Positions 8,401 through 17,778 of a DNA stretch of 64,000 nt are shown here, piece after piece; within the stretch, counting starts at the first letter, position 1, and the number at the start of each line of letters is the position of its first letter. The stretch covers positions 1 to 64,000 of the forward strand of contig JAYQSQ010000012.1 of NCBI GenBank assembly GCA_038146985.1, in the 5' to 3' direction. The DNA is from JADHLJ01 sp038146985 (lineage in GTDB: Bacteria; Pseudomonadota; Alphaproteobacteria; Thalassobaculales; Thalassobaculaceae). The position numbers and the translations under genes were made by a program. The notes beneath the pieces were generated by a model that was given only the letters and a program-made list of their open reading frames with translations, had not been told where the DNA came from and did no database searches.

Positions 8401-9150
8401 ATGTGTCGCCTCGTCCTCATCCTAGCCACGCTCGTCCTGGCGGCAACCAGCGGACTCGCCCGCGCCGGCGATACGGTTCTGGTGTTCGCCGCAGCCAGCA
8501 CGCGGGATGCCATGGAAGACGCTATCACCGCGTTTGCGCATTCCGAGTTAAAGGGCGTCTATGCGGCGAGTCCGGCGCTGGCCCGGCAGATCCTGGACGG
8601 CGCCCCGGCATCGTTGTTCCTGTCCGCGAACACCGCCTGGATGGATGCCGTGGACAAGGCCGGTCTTCTGACCGGACGCTCTGATTTCCTGCGCAACCGG
8701 CTCGTGCTGGTCGCGCCGGCAAACGCCCCGTCGGCAAAGCCGATAACGGCGGCTTCCGAGATCGAGATCGCGCTCGGCAATGGCCGCTTGGCGATGGCCG
8801 AGACAAGGTCGGTCCCAGCGGGACTCTATGGCCGCCAAGCCCTCACCCGGCTCAAGGTCTGGGATACTCTCAGCGGACGGATCGCCGAGGCCTCGAATGC
8901 ACGGACCGCGCTTTTGCTCGTGGAGCGCGGCGAAACTCCACTCGGTATCGTTTACGCGACAGACGCGCGCGTCTCGAAATCGGTGTCCGTCGCCTGGCAG
9001 TTTCCGGAAACCGCGCATGACCCGATCGTCTATCCCCTCGCCCGGGTCAAGTCGGCCAAGACCGATCCCGGCACCGAAGCCTTCCACGCGTTTCTGCTTT
9101 CACCGGCCGGACGCGACATCTTCCGCCGCCACGGTTTCGAGACGGATTAG
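8401..9150 (+). CDS. modA: Molybdate ABC transporter periplasmic binding protein
   Basis: This is a 249-residue binding protein. The signal peptide MCRLVLILATLVLAATSGLA ends near ARA-GD. It is followed by the ModA opening VLVFAAASTRDAMEDAI and by YAASPALARQILDGAPASLFLSANTAWMD, in which the Ser/Ala backbone positions bind the oxyanion. The frame is open upstream to 8329, but that stretch contains the Mo-box and no signal peptide, so the ATG at 8401 is chosen. modB starts 3 nt after the stop. It supplies molybdate for Mo-cofactor enzymes such as the xanthine-dehydrogenase-type protein at 43-45 kb. Confidence 0.92.
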   Translation: MCRLVLILATLVLAATSGLARAGDTVLVFAAASTRDAMEDAITAFAHSELKGVYAASPALARQILDGAPASLFLSANTAWMDAVDKAGLLTGRSDFLRNRLVLVAPANAPSAKPITAASEIEIALGNGRLAMAETRSVPAGLYGRQALTRLKVWDTLSGRIAEASNARTALLLVERGETPLGIVYATDARVSKSVSVAWQFPETAHDPIVYPLARVKSAKTDPGTEAFHAFLLSPAGRDIFRRHGFETD

Positions 9151-9153
9151 CCG

Positions 9154-9864
9154 ATGCTGTCGCTCACCCCGGTGGAAATCGATGCTCTCCTGCTCAGCCT
9201 TCGGGTCGGCTTCTGGAGCGTGGCAATCTGCCTGCCGCTGGGGCTGCTGATCGCAGCGATCCTGGCGCGGTGCCGATTTCCGGGTCGATGGCTGCTGGAC
9301 GGGATCGTGCATCTGCCGCTGGTGCTGCCGCCGGTGGTGATCGGCTACGTCCTTCTGGTCCTTCTCGGCCGGCGCGGCATCGTCGGCGCCTGGCTGTACG
9401 AGACCTTCGAGATCACCCTCGCCTTCACCTGGAAGGGTGCCGCCATAGCCGCGGCGGTGATGGCCCTCCCGTTGACCGTGCGCGCGATCCGGTTGTCGCT
9501 GGAACAGATGGACCGCGGCCTGGAAGCGGCGGCGCGTACCCTCGGCGCAAGCGAATTCCGGGTGTTCATGACCATCACCCTGCCGCTCTGCCTGCCGGGG
9601 TTGCTGACGGGCGCAATCCTCGCCTTTGCCCGTTCTCTTGGCGAGTTCGGAGCGACCATCACCTTTGTCTCGAACATTCCCGGAGAGACCCAGACCCTGC
9701 CGCTGGCGCTGTTCGCCGAAACCCAGGTGCCGGGAGACGCAACACCGGCGATCCGGCTGACGGTGATCGCGATTGCGGTGGCGCTGTCGGCTCTGGTGGC
9801 CTCCGAATTTCTCGCCCGGCGGGTTGCCAAACGGTTGGGCGGAGGTCAAGAAGGCGCCTCATGA
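9154..9864 (+). CDS. modB: Molybdate ABC transporter permease
   Basis: The 236-residue inner-membrane protein has about five hydrophobic segments, beginning LLLSLRVGFWSVAICLPLGLLIAAIL. It carries the conserved LPLVLPPVVIGYVLL and the ATPase-contact EAA loop (LEAAARTLGASEFRVFMTITLP). FARSLGEFGATI is typical of ModB. The start is 3 nt after modA and the stop overlaps the modC start as ATGA, so translation is probably coupled. It forms a homodimeric channel for molybdate, possibly also tungstate. Confidence 0.95.
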   Translation: MLSLTPVEIDALLLSLRVGFWSVAICLPLGLLIAAILARCRFPGRWLLDGIVHLPLVLPPVVIGYVLLVLLGRRGIVGAWLYETFEITLAFTWKGAAIAAAVMALPLTVRAIRLSLEQMDRGLEAAARTLGASEFRVFMTITLPLCLPGLLTGAILAFARSLGEFGATITFVSNIPGETQTLPLALFAETQVPGDATPAIRLTVIAIAVALSALVASEFLARRVAKRLGGGQEGAS

Positions 9865-10958
9865 TCGCGGTCGACATCACGGTCCGGCGCGGCGCGTTCA
9901 CCTTGAACGCGGCATTCGAGGCGCCCTCCAATGGCGTCACGGCCCTGTACGGGCGCTCCGGGTCAGGCAAAACGACAATCATCAATGCCATCGCCGGGCT
10001 GGTCCGCCCGGAACACGGCCGGATCTCCATTGCCGGGTCGACGCTGTTCGACTCCGACGCCGAGATCGATCTGCCGAGCGCCAAGCGCCGTCTTGGCTAT
10101 GTGTTCCAGGAAGGCCGACTGTTCCCGCATATGAGCGTCGAGCGCAATCTGCTTTATGGAAGGACGGCCGGCGCGGATCCACATCCCACCCTGGCCGAGA
10201 CGGTAGACCTTCTTGGGCTCGCACCGTTGCTGGACCGGCGTCCCGCGTCCCTCAGTGGCGGCGAACGCCAGCGCGTCGCGATCGGCAGAGCATTGCTGGC
10301 CGCGCCCCGCATTTTGCTGATGGACGAGCCGCTCGCCTCACTGGACGCGGAAAGGCGGGCCGAGATCCTGCCCTATCTCGCGGCTCTGCGCCGCAAGCTC
10401 GACATTCCCGTTGTCTATGTCTCGCACCAGATGGATGAGGTGATCCGGCTGGCCGACACGATGGTGCTGCTGGAGGCCGGGGAGATTGTGGCGAGCGGTT
10501 CGGTGGAGGCGTTGACAAGCCGGTTCGATCTCGCGCCGCTCACCGCCGAGCGCGATGCGGGCGCGGTGCTCGCCTGCACCGTGGCCGAGCATGATCCTCG
10601 GTACCGGCTGACCCGCCTCGCCTTCGACGGCGGCTCGCTTTGGGTCGGCGTGTTAAACCTTCCGGTCGGCGAGCCGGTAAGGGTTCGCATCGGGGCACGC
10701 GACGTCGCGTTGGCTTTGACGCCGCCTTCGGGAATTAGCATGCTCAACGTCATCGCCGCGACGGTCACAAAAATCGGCTCCGGGTCGGGCCCCCAGGTCG
10801 ATATCGGCCTCCTTGCCGGCACGACGGCGCTCTGGGCGCGGCTGACCCGGCGCAGCGTGGCGGAACTCGGGCTCGTGCCCGGGATGACCGTGCATGCCCT
10901 GGTCAAGTCCGTGTCGATCGCGGATGCGGCAACCGGGCCAAAGTTGGATGCGGGCTAA
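9861..10958 (+). CDS. modC: Molybdate ABC transporter ATPase
   Basis: The 365-residue ATPase has Walker A GRSGSGKTT (about residues 31-39), the Q-loop FQEGRLFPHMSVERNLLYG, signature LSGGERQRVAIGRALL, Walker B ILLMDEPLASLD and switch YVSHQMDE. A C-terminal TOBE/MOP domain (from about residue 290, SMLNVIAATVTKI) may bind molybdate and give feedback inhibition. The frame is open far upstream within modB, but the ATG at 9861 overlaps the modB stop by 4 nt and gives the correct N-terminus MIAVDITVRRGAFTLNAAF. It completes modABC under the Mo-box. Confidence 0.94.
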   Translation: MIAVDITVRRGAFTLNAAFEAPSNGVTALYGRSGSGKTTIINAIAGLVRPEHGRISIAGSTLFDSDAEIDLPSAKRRLGYVFQEGRLFPHMSVERNLLYGRTAGADPHPTLAETVDLLGLAPLLDRRPASLSGGERQRVAIGRALLAAPRILLMDEPLASLDAERRAEILPYLAALRRKLDIPVVYVSHQMDEVIRLADTMVLLEAGEIVASGSVEALTSRFDLAPLTAERDAGAVLACTVAEHDPRYRLTRLAFDGGSLWVGVLNLPVGEPVRVRIGARDVALALTPPSGISMLNVIAATVTKIGSGSGPQVDIGLLAGTTALWARLTRRSVAELGLVPGMTVHALVKSVSIADAATGPKLDAG

Positions 10959-11033
10959 ACATCCGCTCCGCCGGGAACGAACAAGCGGTGGTGGAGCCCT
11001 GAGCGCCGGCTCGGGTAACAGAGGAAAACGGAA

Positions 11034-12194
11034 ATGTATCGCTACGTCGTAATCGGGCGCGGACTGATCGGCGCCGCCGCCGCGCGACACCTCGCCACAC
11101 AGGAGGACGGCGTTGCCGTCGTCGGTCCTGACGAACCTTCGGATCGCGGCAATCATGACGGCGTCTTCGCCAGCCATTATGACGAAGGCCGGATGACCCG
11201 AATGGTTGATCCGTTCATGCAATGGGCAGTCACCGCGACGGAATCGATCAAACGTTACGCTGATCTCGAGCGCGAAAGCGGCATCTCGTTCTTCACACCG
11301 GCGGGTTATCTCGGCATCGGCGATCCGACATCGAGCTACAACGCACGCTGCGCCACCTCGGGATCGGCCTTGGGTGCCGCCATCGAACATTTGGACGCCG
11401 CCACCATTCGGAGCCGGTTCCCGTTTCTCTCGGTGCGCGCCGACGCGGACGGGTTGGTCGAGACGGGCACCGCCGGGCATATCAGCCCCCGCGCCATGGT
11501 GGAGGCGCAAACCCGGCTCGCTGAACGGGCCGGAGCCTCGCTGATCCGCGAGGCGGCGTCTGCGCTCCAGACAACTCGGCGTGGCGTCGAGGTGGAGCTT
11601 GCCAGCGGCCAGACCGTCGCGGCGGAGCGCGCGCTGGTTGCCGCCGGCGCCTTCACCGAAGCCTGCGGGTTAAGTCCGAGGAAACTGAACCTTACGGTCT
11701 ACGCGCGGACCGTGGTCCTCGCCCGCATCGATTCGGCGATGCTTCGCGACCTCAGCGCCATGCCGACCCTCATCCATAGCGCCAGCGGCGCCTATATCCT
11801 GCCGCCGATCCGCTATCCGGACGGGCACCACTATCTCAAGATCGGGATCGGGACCGAGGCGGACCGGCGTCTAGGCTCGCTCGCCGAAATGCAGGCCTGG
11901 TTTAAAAGTTCCGGCTCCGAGGATAACCGGAGCGAATTCACCGCCTTCATCACTGAGCTGATCCCGATGCTGAAGGAGTGCCGACATTGGCACACGGACA
12001 CCTGCGCCGTCACCATGACGTCAAGCAGCCTGCCGATCATCGATTTCGTCGCCGACGACCGGATCGCCGTCGCGGTGGGCGGCAACGGCAAGGGCGCCAA
12101 GGGCGCCGACGAATGGGGCCGCATCGCCGCCGGTCTGATCCGCAAGTCGCCATGGTCGTCGGTCGTTGCGCGCGAGAAACTGGCTTTCACGTAA
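11034..12194 (+). CDS. FAD-dependent amine/amino acid oxidoreductase (DAO family)
   Basis: The 386-residue protein starts with the FAD-binding dinucleotide fold VVIGRGLIGAAAARHL. It continues as a DAO/sarcosine-oxidase-type enzyme (HISPRAMVEAQTRLAERAGASLI; C-terminal VAVGGNGKGAKGADEWGRIAAGLI). Such enzymes oxidise secondary amines or D-amino acids to imines with FAD. The substrate cannot be told from the sequence. It lies between modABC and gnd with gaps of 75 and 98 nt, so it may be its own unit. GAGG precedes the ATG. No covalent-flavin Cys motif was recognised with confidence. Confidence 0.75.
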   Translation: MYRYVVIGRGLIGAAAARHLATQEDGVAVVGPDEPSDRGNHDGVFASHYDEGRMTRMVDPFMQWAVTATESIKRYADLERESGISFFTPAGYLGIGDPTSSYNARCATSGSALGAAIEHLDAATIRSRFPFLSVRADADGLVETGTAGHISPRAMVEAQTRLAERAGASLIREAASALQTTRRGVEVELASGQTVAAERALVAAGAFTEACGLSPRKLNLTVYARTVVLARIDSAMLRDLSAMPTLIHSASGAYILPPIRYPDGHHYLKIGIGTEADRRLGSLAEMQAWFKSSGSEDNRSEFTAFITELIPMLKECRHWHTDTCAVTMTSSSLPIIDFVADDRIAVAVGGNGKGAKGADEWGRIAAGLIRKSPWSSVVAREKLAFT

Positions 12195-12292
12195 AACCGC
12201 CGCCGCTTTCGGGTATCCGATTTCCCGCGATGGACAAAACATCGCGATCCCGCGTAAGCAGGACGGATATGGCCTGCATGGGGTTGCATTGA

Positions 12293-13696
12293 ATGGCAGA
12301 GGCGGAGATCGGGGTCCTGGGCCTTGGGGTCATGGGGCGGAACTTGGCGCTCAATATCGCGGATCATGGTTTTCCCGTCGCCGGGTATGAGCGTGATGCC
12401 TCCCTGCTGACCGAAGCCCGGCGTGAGGCGGGTATGATCGCAGCGCATGGCGATCTCGCGGCATTCGTCGCGGCGCTCCGCCGCCCTCGGGCGATCCTAT
12501 TGATGATCACGGCGGGGCCTGCGGTCGACCAGGCGCTGGATGCGCTTTTGCCCTTGCTTGCGCCGGGTGACGTGGTCGCCGACGGCGGCAACTCCGACCA
12601 TCTGGACACGGCGCGACGCGAAGCCAAGCTAAGAGAAGCGGGACTCGGCTATCTCGGTATCGGGGTTTCCGGCGGCGAAGAAGGTGCCCGTCACGGCCCG
12701 GCGCTGATGGCCGGCGGCGACGTCGACGCCTTCAGGCGTCTGGAACCCGTGCTCCTCGCGATCGCCGCCACGACCGCTGACGGCGGAATTTGTGCCGCGC
12801 GGCTCGGCAACGCGGCCCCGGTCGGCCATTTCGTGAAGATGATGCATAACGGCATCGAGTATGCCGACATGCAGCTCATTGCCGAGATCTATGACCTTCT
12901 GGCGCGGGGTGAAGGTCGGGGTGCGGTCGATATCGCAGACATCTTCGAGACATGGCGCCGCGGTCCGCTCGCATCCTATCTGATCGATGTCACCGCAACT
13001 GTCTTGCGGAAACGCGATCCGGAAACCGGCCGGCCGCTGGTCGACATGGTCCTTGATTCCGCCGGCCAGAAGGGGACCGGCCGCTTGGCCTCGATCGCAG
13101 CCCTGGAGCTCGGTGTAGCGGCGCCCAGCATCGCGGAAGCGGTCGGCGCCCGGGTGGTCTCCTCGCTTCTACTGGAACGGTCCGAGGGTGCCGCTCGGTT
13201 TCCCCGAGAGCGGTCTCCGATGGAGCCGCTCCCCCGCTCCCTGCTGGCTGACGCCTTGCTGGCGGGAAAGATCTGCGCCTATGCCCAGGGCTTTGCCGTT
13301 CTCGCAGCCGCAAGCGAGAGCAACGGCTGGGAACTAGCCCTCGATGAGGTAGCGCGAATATGGCGTGCCGGCTGCATCATTCGCGCCGATTTTCTCGACG
13401 ATGTCGCCGGTGCCTTCGCCGCCGATCCAAGCCTTGCGAACCTGCTTATGGCGCCGGCTTTCTCCGTCCAGCTCGAGCGCACGGTTCCGGCTTTGCGGAC
13501 GGTCGTGGGCGCCGGTATTGCAGCCGCCATCCCGATGCCCGCCCTCTCGGCTTCGCTTGCCTATTTCGACGGCTATATCAGTGCGCGGCTGCCGGCCAAC
13601 CTGATTCAGGCCCAGCGTGACACGTTCGGCGCCCACCGTTACCGGCGAACCGACCGCCCCGGAGACTTTCACACCGACTGGAGCCGCGCGGAATGA
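12293..13696 (+). CDS. gnd: 6-phosphogluconate dehydrogenase, decarboxylating
   Basis: The 467-residue enzyme converts 6-phosphogluconate plus NADP+ to ribulose 5-phosphate and CO2. It has the Rossmann motif GLGVMGRNLALNIADHGF, the catalytic region GHFVKMMHNGIEYADMQLIAEIYD, VLDSAGQKGTGRLASI, and the C-terminal substrate tail QAQRDTFGAHRYRR. The length equals that of typical Gnd (about 468). The stop overlaps the gntK start by 4 nt. The pair channels gluconate through gluconokinase into the oxidative pentose phosphate pathway. Confidence 0.95.
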   Translation: MAEAEIGVLGLGVMGRNLALNIADHGFPVAGYERDASLLTEARREAGMIAAHGDLAAFVAALRRPRAILLMITAGPAVDQALDALLPLLAPGDVVADGGNSDHLDTARREAKLREAGLGYLGIGVSGGEEGARHGPALMAGGDVDAFRRLEPVLLAIAATTADGGICAARLGNAAPVGHFVKMMHNGIEYADMQLIAEIYDLLARGEGRGAVDIADIFETWRRGPLASYLIDVTATVLRKRDPETGRPLVDMVLDSAGQKGTGRLASIAALELGVAAPSIAEAVGARVVSSLLLERSEGAARFPRERSPMEPLPRSLLADALLAGKICAYAQGFAVLAAASESNGWELALDEVARIWRAGCIIRADFLDDVAGAFAADPSLANLLMAPAFSVQLERTVPALRTVVGAGIAAAIPMPALSASLAYFDGYISARLPANLIQAQRDTFGAHRYRRTDRPGDFHTDWSRAE

Positions 13697-14190
13697 TCAT
13701 CCTGATCATGGGGGTGAGCGGCTCCGGCAAGACCACGGTCGGCAGGCATCTGGCGGAGCGGCTGGGCTGTAGCTTCGCCGAGGGAGACGATTTCCATCCT
13801 CCCGCGAACGTCGCCAAGATGCGCGGCGGGACCCCACTCGATGACGAGGACCGCTGGCCCTGGCTAAAGCTGATCGCCGATCGGATCGAGGCCGCGATTG
13901 CCGGCGGCCAGGATCTGGTGGTCGCCTGCTCGGCTCTGCGCGCGGCTTATCGCGATATCCTGATCGCCGGCCGCACGGACTGTCACCTCGTCTATCTGGA
14001 GGGCACGCCGGAGCTGATCCGCGAGCGCATGCAAGCCCGGTCGCACTTCATGCCTCCGGCCCTGTTGAAGAGCCAGTTCGCAACCCTTGAGGCGCCGCTG
14101 GAGGCGGAACGCCCGATCCGCGTCGACGTTCGATACGCGCCCACCGACTGTGTGGACCGGGTGATGCGGGAGCTCGACCGGCGATGCTGA
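13693..14190 (+). CDS. gntK: Gluconokinase
   Basis: The 165-residue kinase phosphorylates gluconate to 6-phosphogluconate. The P-loop is GVSGSGKTTVG (residues 7-17). EGDDFHPPANVAKMRGGTPLDDEDRWPWL and VVACSALRAAYRDILI are diagnostic of the GntK family. The length is normal. It overlaps gnd by ATGA, so the enzyme pair is almost certainly co-translated. No gluconate permease or GntR repressor lies beside it. Confidence 0.95.
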   Translation: MIILIMGVSGSGKTTVGRHLAERLGCSFAEGDDFHPPANVAKMRGGTPLDDEDRWPWLKLIADRIEAAIAGGQDLVVACSALRAAYRDILIAGRTDCHLVYLEGTPELIRERMQARSHFMPPALLKSQFATLEAPLEAERPIRVDVRYAPTDCVDRVMRELDRRC

Positions 14191-14362
14191 TCCGGCTTGC
14201 CGGCGCCGCTGCGGCCATACCGAACCGCCCACCAGGCGGTAGGGTCGGCGGACGGATTTCAAGGGGCGCCTGTGCTAGAAGACGGTATGAATTCTTCTGC
14301 TCAAACTCAGTGGGCACGACCATGCTTCACACCCTCGCGATAGCACGCCTGGCGCGCCACGG

Positions 14363-15772
14363 ATGCGCCGCATGACAGAGGTCCGCCTGAGCACCAGACC
14401 CGGCGAGGTGCCCGATTGGGAAGCCTTCCACGCGCTCGCGGCTTCCTATGAGGATCGCGAAGAGCCGATTCTTGCCTTCGGGTATCTCCTGGTCGCGGCA
14501 TCCCTGATGCCGGAGGTCGACGGCGCGACGGCGGCAAGGCTCGGCCTTTTCGCATTTCAGACCGGAAATTTCGATTTTGCGCTCCGCTGCTTTGTTCTGG
14601 CGGCCGGAAAGGCCACCAACGCCAAGGAGAAACGCGAACGCACAAATGCCGTTGTGAACCTGGTCAAGAAAAACGGACTTTCCGTTACCGCCGCTGAACT
14701 GAGGCCGGTCAAGCTCGACCTGCCGCCATTGATCGAGAGGATCAACCCGCAGGAGGAAGGTAAATCCAGGACAAGTCTGCTCGTCGCCCATGCCGCGGAT
14801 CTGACGGAAAACGTGCTGATGTCGATCTCGGAACATTCGAGCCAGGCTTGCCACGTATTCCGGTTCAGCGAGATCGCCCGGAAAATTCCGATGTTCAACG
14901 CCGACCGGTTTCTGCTTTATCTCTGCCGTGATCTGGCGCCTGACCTTATGCTCTTCCGGCATGCGGAACTGACGCTGCGGGCCTTCGATCCGCGCGTCGA
15001 AACCCTGAAGGCCATCAAGGAACAATTAGGCATACCGGTGGTCAGCCTTTACTACGATTTGGCGAAACCGAGCTTCGAACGGCTCTGCCGGAGCTACTTG
15101 CCCGGCCTCGATATTGTGGTGACCTTGGATTCCAGCTTCGACACGGCTGTCGCCGAGCCCCATGGCGTCACGGTCGTCACCGGCTGGACGCCCCTGCCCC
15201 AGTCGATTTATTTCGACGATGGCCGGAAACGGCCGATCGAAGTGGGCTTTGTCGGGCGGACCTCGGCGCATTACCAGGGGCGCGCGCGCGCTATCGAAGG
15301 ACTGCGCGAGGCGGGCATCGCTGTGTCGGTTCATAGCGCCGATGAGGGGACCCGGTTGCCGATGGCGGAAATGGGCGAGTTCCTGCGGTCATGCAAGATT
15401 GTCCTCAACTTCTCCACAACAGCGGTGATCTCGGCCTGGGAGTTGAACGAGCGCAAGCCCGGCGAGGTGCCTCTCGTCAATCACGTCAAGGGACGGGTTT
15501 TCGAAGCGATTGCCTGCGGCGCGTTGCTGCTGGAGTCACGCAACACCTGCACCAGTGCCTATTTCAGTCCCGGTGAGCATTACGCGGAATTTTCGGACCT
15601 GTCGGACCTGGTGGAGAAGGTCCGCCACTTTATCGCCAATGAGGATCAGAGGTCCCGCATCGCCCATGTCGCCACGAAAAGGTTTGGTGAGCGCTATACC
15701 GGTGCGCAGTTCTGGACAGAAGTCGAATCCTGCGTCGAACAGGTCCGGGCGCGGGCTAGAAGGGCCCCTTGA
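14363..15772 (+). CDS. Glycosyltransferase (CgeB/family 1-like), putative
   Basis: This is a 469-residue cytoplasmic protein. Its C-terminal half resembles CgeB-type/glycosyl transferase group 1 proteins: VEVGFVGRTSAHYQGRARAIEGL, then a nucleotide-sugar-site-like segment VKGRVFEAIACGALLLESRNTCTSAYF with FSPGEHYAEFSDLSDL. The N-terminal ~100 residues are helical and possibly repeat-like (LAFGYLLVAASLMPEV, FALRCFVLAAGKA). The start is ATG 14363, with ATG 14372 as an alternative. Its 3' end overlaps the convergent E1-beta gene by 17 nt. Position beside a nucleotide-sugar locus suggests it transfers that sugar. Acceptor and donor are unknown. The 172 bp before it hold no recognisable feature. Confidence 0.65.
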   Translation: MRRMTEVRLSTRPGEVPDWEAFHALAASYEDREEPILAFGYLLVAASLMPEVDGATAARLGLFAFQTGNFDFALRCFVLAAGKATNAKEKRERTNAVVNLVKKNGLSVTAAELRPVKLDLPPLIERINPQEEGKSRTSLLVAHAADLTENVLMSISEHSSQACHVFRFSEIARKIPMFNADRFLLYLCRDLAPDLMLFRHAELTLRAFDPRVETLKAIKEQLGIPVVSLYYDLAKPSFERLCRSYLPGLDIVVTLDSSFDTAVAEPHGVTVVTGWTPLPQSIYFDDGRKRPIEVGFVGRTSAHYQGRARAIEGLREAGIAVSVHSADEGTRLPMAEMGEFLRSCKIVLNFSTTAVISAWELNERKPGEVPLVNHVKGRVFEAIACGALLLESRNTCTSAYFSPGEHYAEFSDLSDLVEKVRHFIANEDQRSRIAHVATKRFGERYTGAQFWTEVESCVEQVRARARRAP

Positions 15773-16817
15773 ACTCGCTGAGTTCCGGACGCTCCGCCAT
15801 GCTGTTCTCGCGGTCCAAGGCGCGGCCGGGAAAGAACTCCAGCACCGCTTCGGCAATCCCCTCGGGACTCGGATAGTAGAGATCCTCCAAAGGCCGCGTC
15901 GTCGGACAAGGCGAAGGATGGTAGCCCATCCGCCGGACCTGCACGGGCTCGCGGCCCTGGAAAGTTTCCGCCACCGCAGCCAAGACCTCCGCTGACGCGC
16001 CCGCGATGGTCCAATCATTGTCGACGAACAAGAGGCGTTTGGTCTTGGCGACCGAGGCCAAAATCGTTTGGGTATCCAAGGGTGCGACCGAGACGGGGTC
16101 GACCAGTTCCACCGAGACGCCTTTGGATGCCAGCAGATCGACGGCCCGCAGCGCCTCCACAACCATATGCGATATCGCCACCACGGTGATGTCCGAGCCC
16201 TCGCGCACCACCCGGGCTTTGCCGAGCGGCACCTCGTACGCCTCTTCCGGTACCGGCCCGCGCAGGCGGTACAGCATGCGATGCTCGATCATGATGACCG
16301 GATTGTCGTCCCGGATCGCGGCGATGAGACAGCCCTTTGCATCGTAAGGCGAGCTTGGCACCACGACCTTGAGACCCGGTACATGCATGAGCATTCCGTA
16401 GAGGCTCTGGCTGTGCTGCGCCCCCTGCCCCCAGCTTCGGCCGATGCCCGCGCGCACCACGATCGGAACCCGCGCGCCGCCGCCGAACATGTAGCTCATC
16501 TTGGCCGCCATGTTGACCAACTGGTTCATGCACAGCATCAGGAAGTCGACACGCTGATGCACATGAATCGGACGCATCCCGTTTAGGGCTGCCCCAACCG
16601 CGACGCCGGTCATGGTTTCCTCGGCGATCGGCGTATCGAAGGAGCGCCCGGGACCGAACTCCCGGTGCAGGTTCATGGTGGTCCCGTAATGCCCCTTGGG
16701 ATCATCGACCCCCTGGCCCATCACGAAAACCGATGGATCGCGCGCCATCTCCATGCGGGTGGCCTCAAGCAGAGCGTCGGCATAGGACAGCTCTCGCGTG
16801 TCAGCTTGCGAAGACAT
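15756..16817 (-). CDS. TPP-dependent 2-oxoacid dehydrogenase-type E1, beta subunit
   Basis: The 353-residue protein has the transketolase pyrimidine domain (LSYADALLEATRMEMARDPSVFVMGQGV; DTPIAEETMTGVAVGAALNG) and a C-terminal transketolase domain (GSDITVVAISHMVVEALRA). It forms the beta half of an alpha2beta2 E1, with the cofactor Glu expected in AEET. It is encoded directly after the alpha subunit, overlapping it by 17 nt. No E2 lipoyl transferase or E3 gene is near. All neighbours are sugar-nucleotide genes, so a role in making a modified sugar, for example transfer of a two-carbon unit from pyruvate, is inferred rather than shown. Confidence 0.82.
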   Translation of the reverse strand: MSSQADTRELSYADALLEATRMEMARDPSVFVMGQGVDDPKGHYGTTMNLHREFGPGRSFDTPIAEETMTGVAVGAALNGMRPIHVHQRVDFLMLCMNQLVNMAAKMSYMFGGGARVPIVVRAGIGRSWGQGAQHSQSLYGMLMHVPGLKVVVPSSPYDAKGCLIAAIRDDNPVIMIEHRMLYRLRGPVPEEAYEVPLGKARVVREGSDITVVAISHMVVEALRAVDLLASKGVSVELVDPVSVAPLDTQTILASVAKTKRLLFVDNDWTIAGASAEVLAAVAETFQGREPVQVRRMGYHPSPCPTTRPLEDLYYPSPEGIAEAVLEFFPGRALDRENSMAERPELSEFKGPF

Positions 16818-17778
16818 GGGCCCCCAACTCCTCGGCGGCGGGAAACGGGCTGTCGGCGGCGAAGCTCAACGCGGCCTCGATCTCCTCGGCAACCGCGGCT
16901 TCGATCGCAGCCCTTTGATCCGGGGCGAGCCGGCTGCCCGCGGCCTGGACCGGATCGCGCCGCGACCAGGTTTGTATGGCCTCGGCGGGCCGGTAATTCA
17001 GATGATCATCGGCGCTTGGCCCCACATGTTCCATCGCGCGCCATGTTTTGATTTCGAGGAACCGGGGGCCGCCGCCCGTCCGAATCGATGCCACGGCGGC
17101 TTCGGCGGCTTCGAGAATCTCGGTAAACTCGCCACTGTCGATGCAGTCCGACTCGATGCCGTAGCCGCGGGCTTTTTCATGCAGCCGGGCCCCCGCCATG
17201 CGGGCCGCGCTGTCGGAGAAGATCGCGTAGTCATTGTTTTCGCAGACGAACAGGACCGGCAGGGCCTTCAGGGAGGCGAAATTGAGGCTCTCATGGAATG
17301 TGCCCTGGTCGCTCGCGCCGTCGCCGAAGAACACGGCGGTTACCCTATCGCCCCCTTTAAGCTGTTCGGCAAGCGCGAAGCCGACGGCGTTGGACAAATG
17401 GGAGCCGACGATCGCGGAGGTACCCATGACACCGGCCGCATTGTCCATCAGATGCATAGAACCGGATTTGCCGCGTCCCGTTCCGGTCGCCTTGCCATAG
17501 AGTTCCGCCATCATGGTCTTCAGATCGCCGCCCTTGGCCAGATACATCGCATGGCCGCGATAGGTTCCAAACACGATATCGCGGGCAGACAGCGCCTCGC
17601 AGACACCGACCGCCACCGCTTCCTGACCGATCGACAGGTGGATCGGGCTCTTGATCAGATCGCTCGGATAGATCTCGGCGATCCGCTCTTCGACCGCTCG
17701 GATCCGATAAAGCGCGTGGTACAGCCTCGGCCAATCGGGCAGGTTACCGTCGTTTCCGGTTGGCATGGCGCTATTCAT
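16801..17778 (-). CDS. TPP-dependent 2-oxoacid dehydrogenase-type E1, alpha subunit
   Basis: The 325-residue partner of the beta subunit carries the thiamine diphosphate motif: GDGASDQGTFHESLNFA from residue 152 and the closing NN at 181-182. HLSIGQEAVAVGV and TGRGKSGSMHLMD match E1-alpha of the pyruvate/acetoin type. No E2-interaction extension is visible at the N-terminus. The start ATG at 17778 overlaps the kinase gene upstream by 8 nt. It acts in the cytoplasm with the beta subunit to decarboxylate a 2-oxo acid. The acceptor is unknown and may be a keto-sugar. Confidence 0.82.
   Translation of the reverse strand: MNSAMPTGNDGNLPDWPRLYHALYRIRAVEERIAEIYPSDLIKSPIHLSIGQEAVAVGVCEALSARDIVFGTYRGHAMYLAKGGDLKTMMAELYGKATGTGRGKSGSMHLMDNAAGVMGTSAIVGSHLSNAVGFALAEQLKGGDRVTAVFFGDGASDQGTFHESLNFASLKALPVLFVCENNDYAIFSDSAARMAGARLHEKARGYGIESDCIDSGEFTEILEAAEAAVASIRTGGGPRFLEIKTWRAMEHVGPSADDHLNYRPAEAIQTWSRRDPVQAAGSRLAPDQRAAIEAAVAEEIEAALSFAADSPFPAAEELGAHVFAS

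Noticed and set aside
9270..9860. Upstream extension of the modC frame inside modB
   Set aside because: The extension is a shadow of modB. The ATGA overlap at 9861 gives the correct ModC N-terminus.
15756..17778. Ordinary pyruvate dehydrogenase operon
   Set aside because: No E2 or E3 gene is adjacent, and the surrounding operon encodes nucleotide-sugar enzymes, so the standard call was not accepted without reservation.
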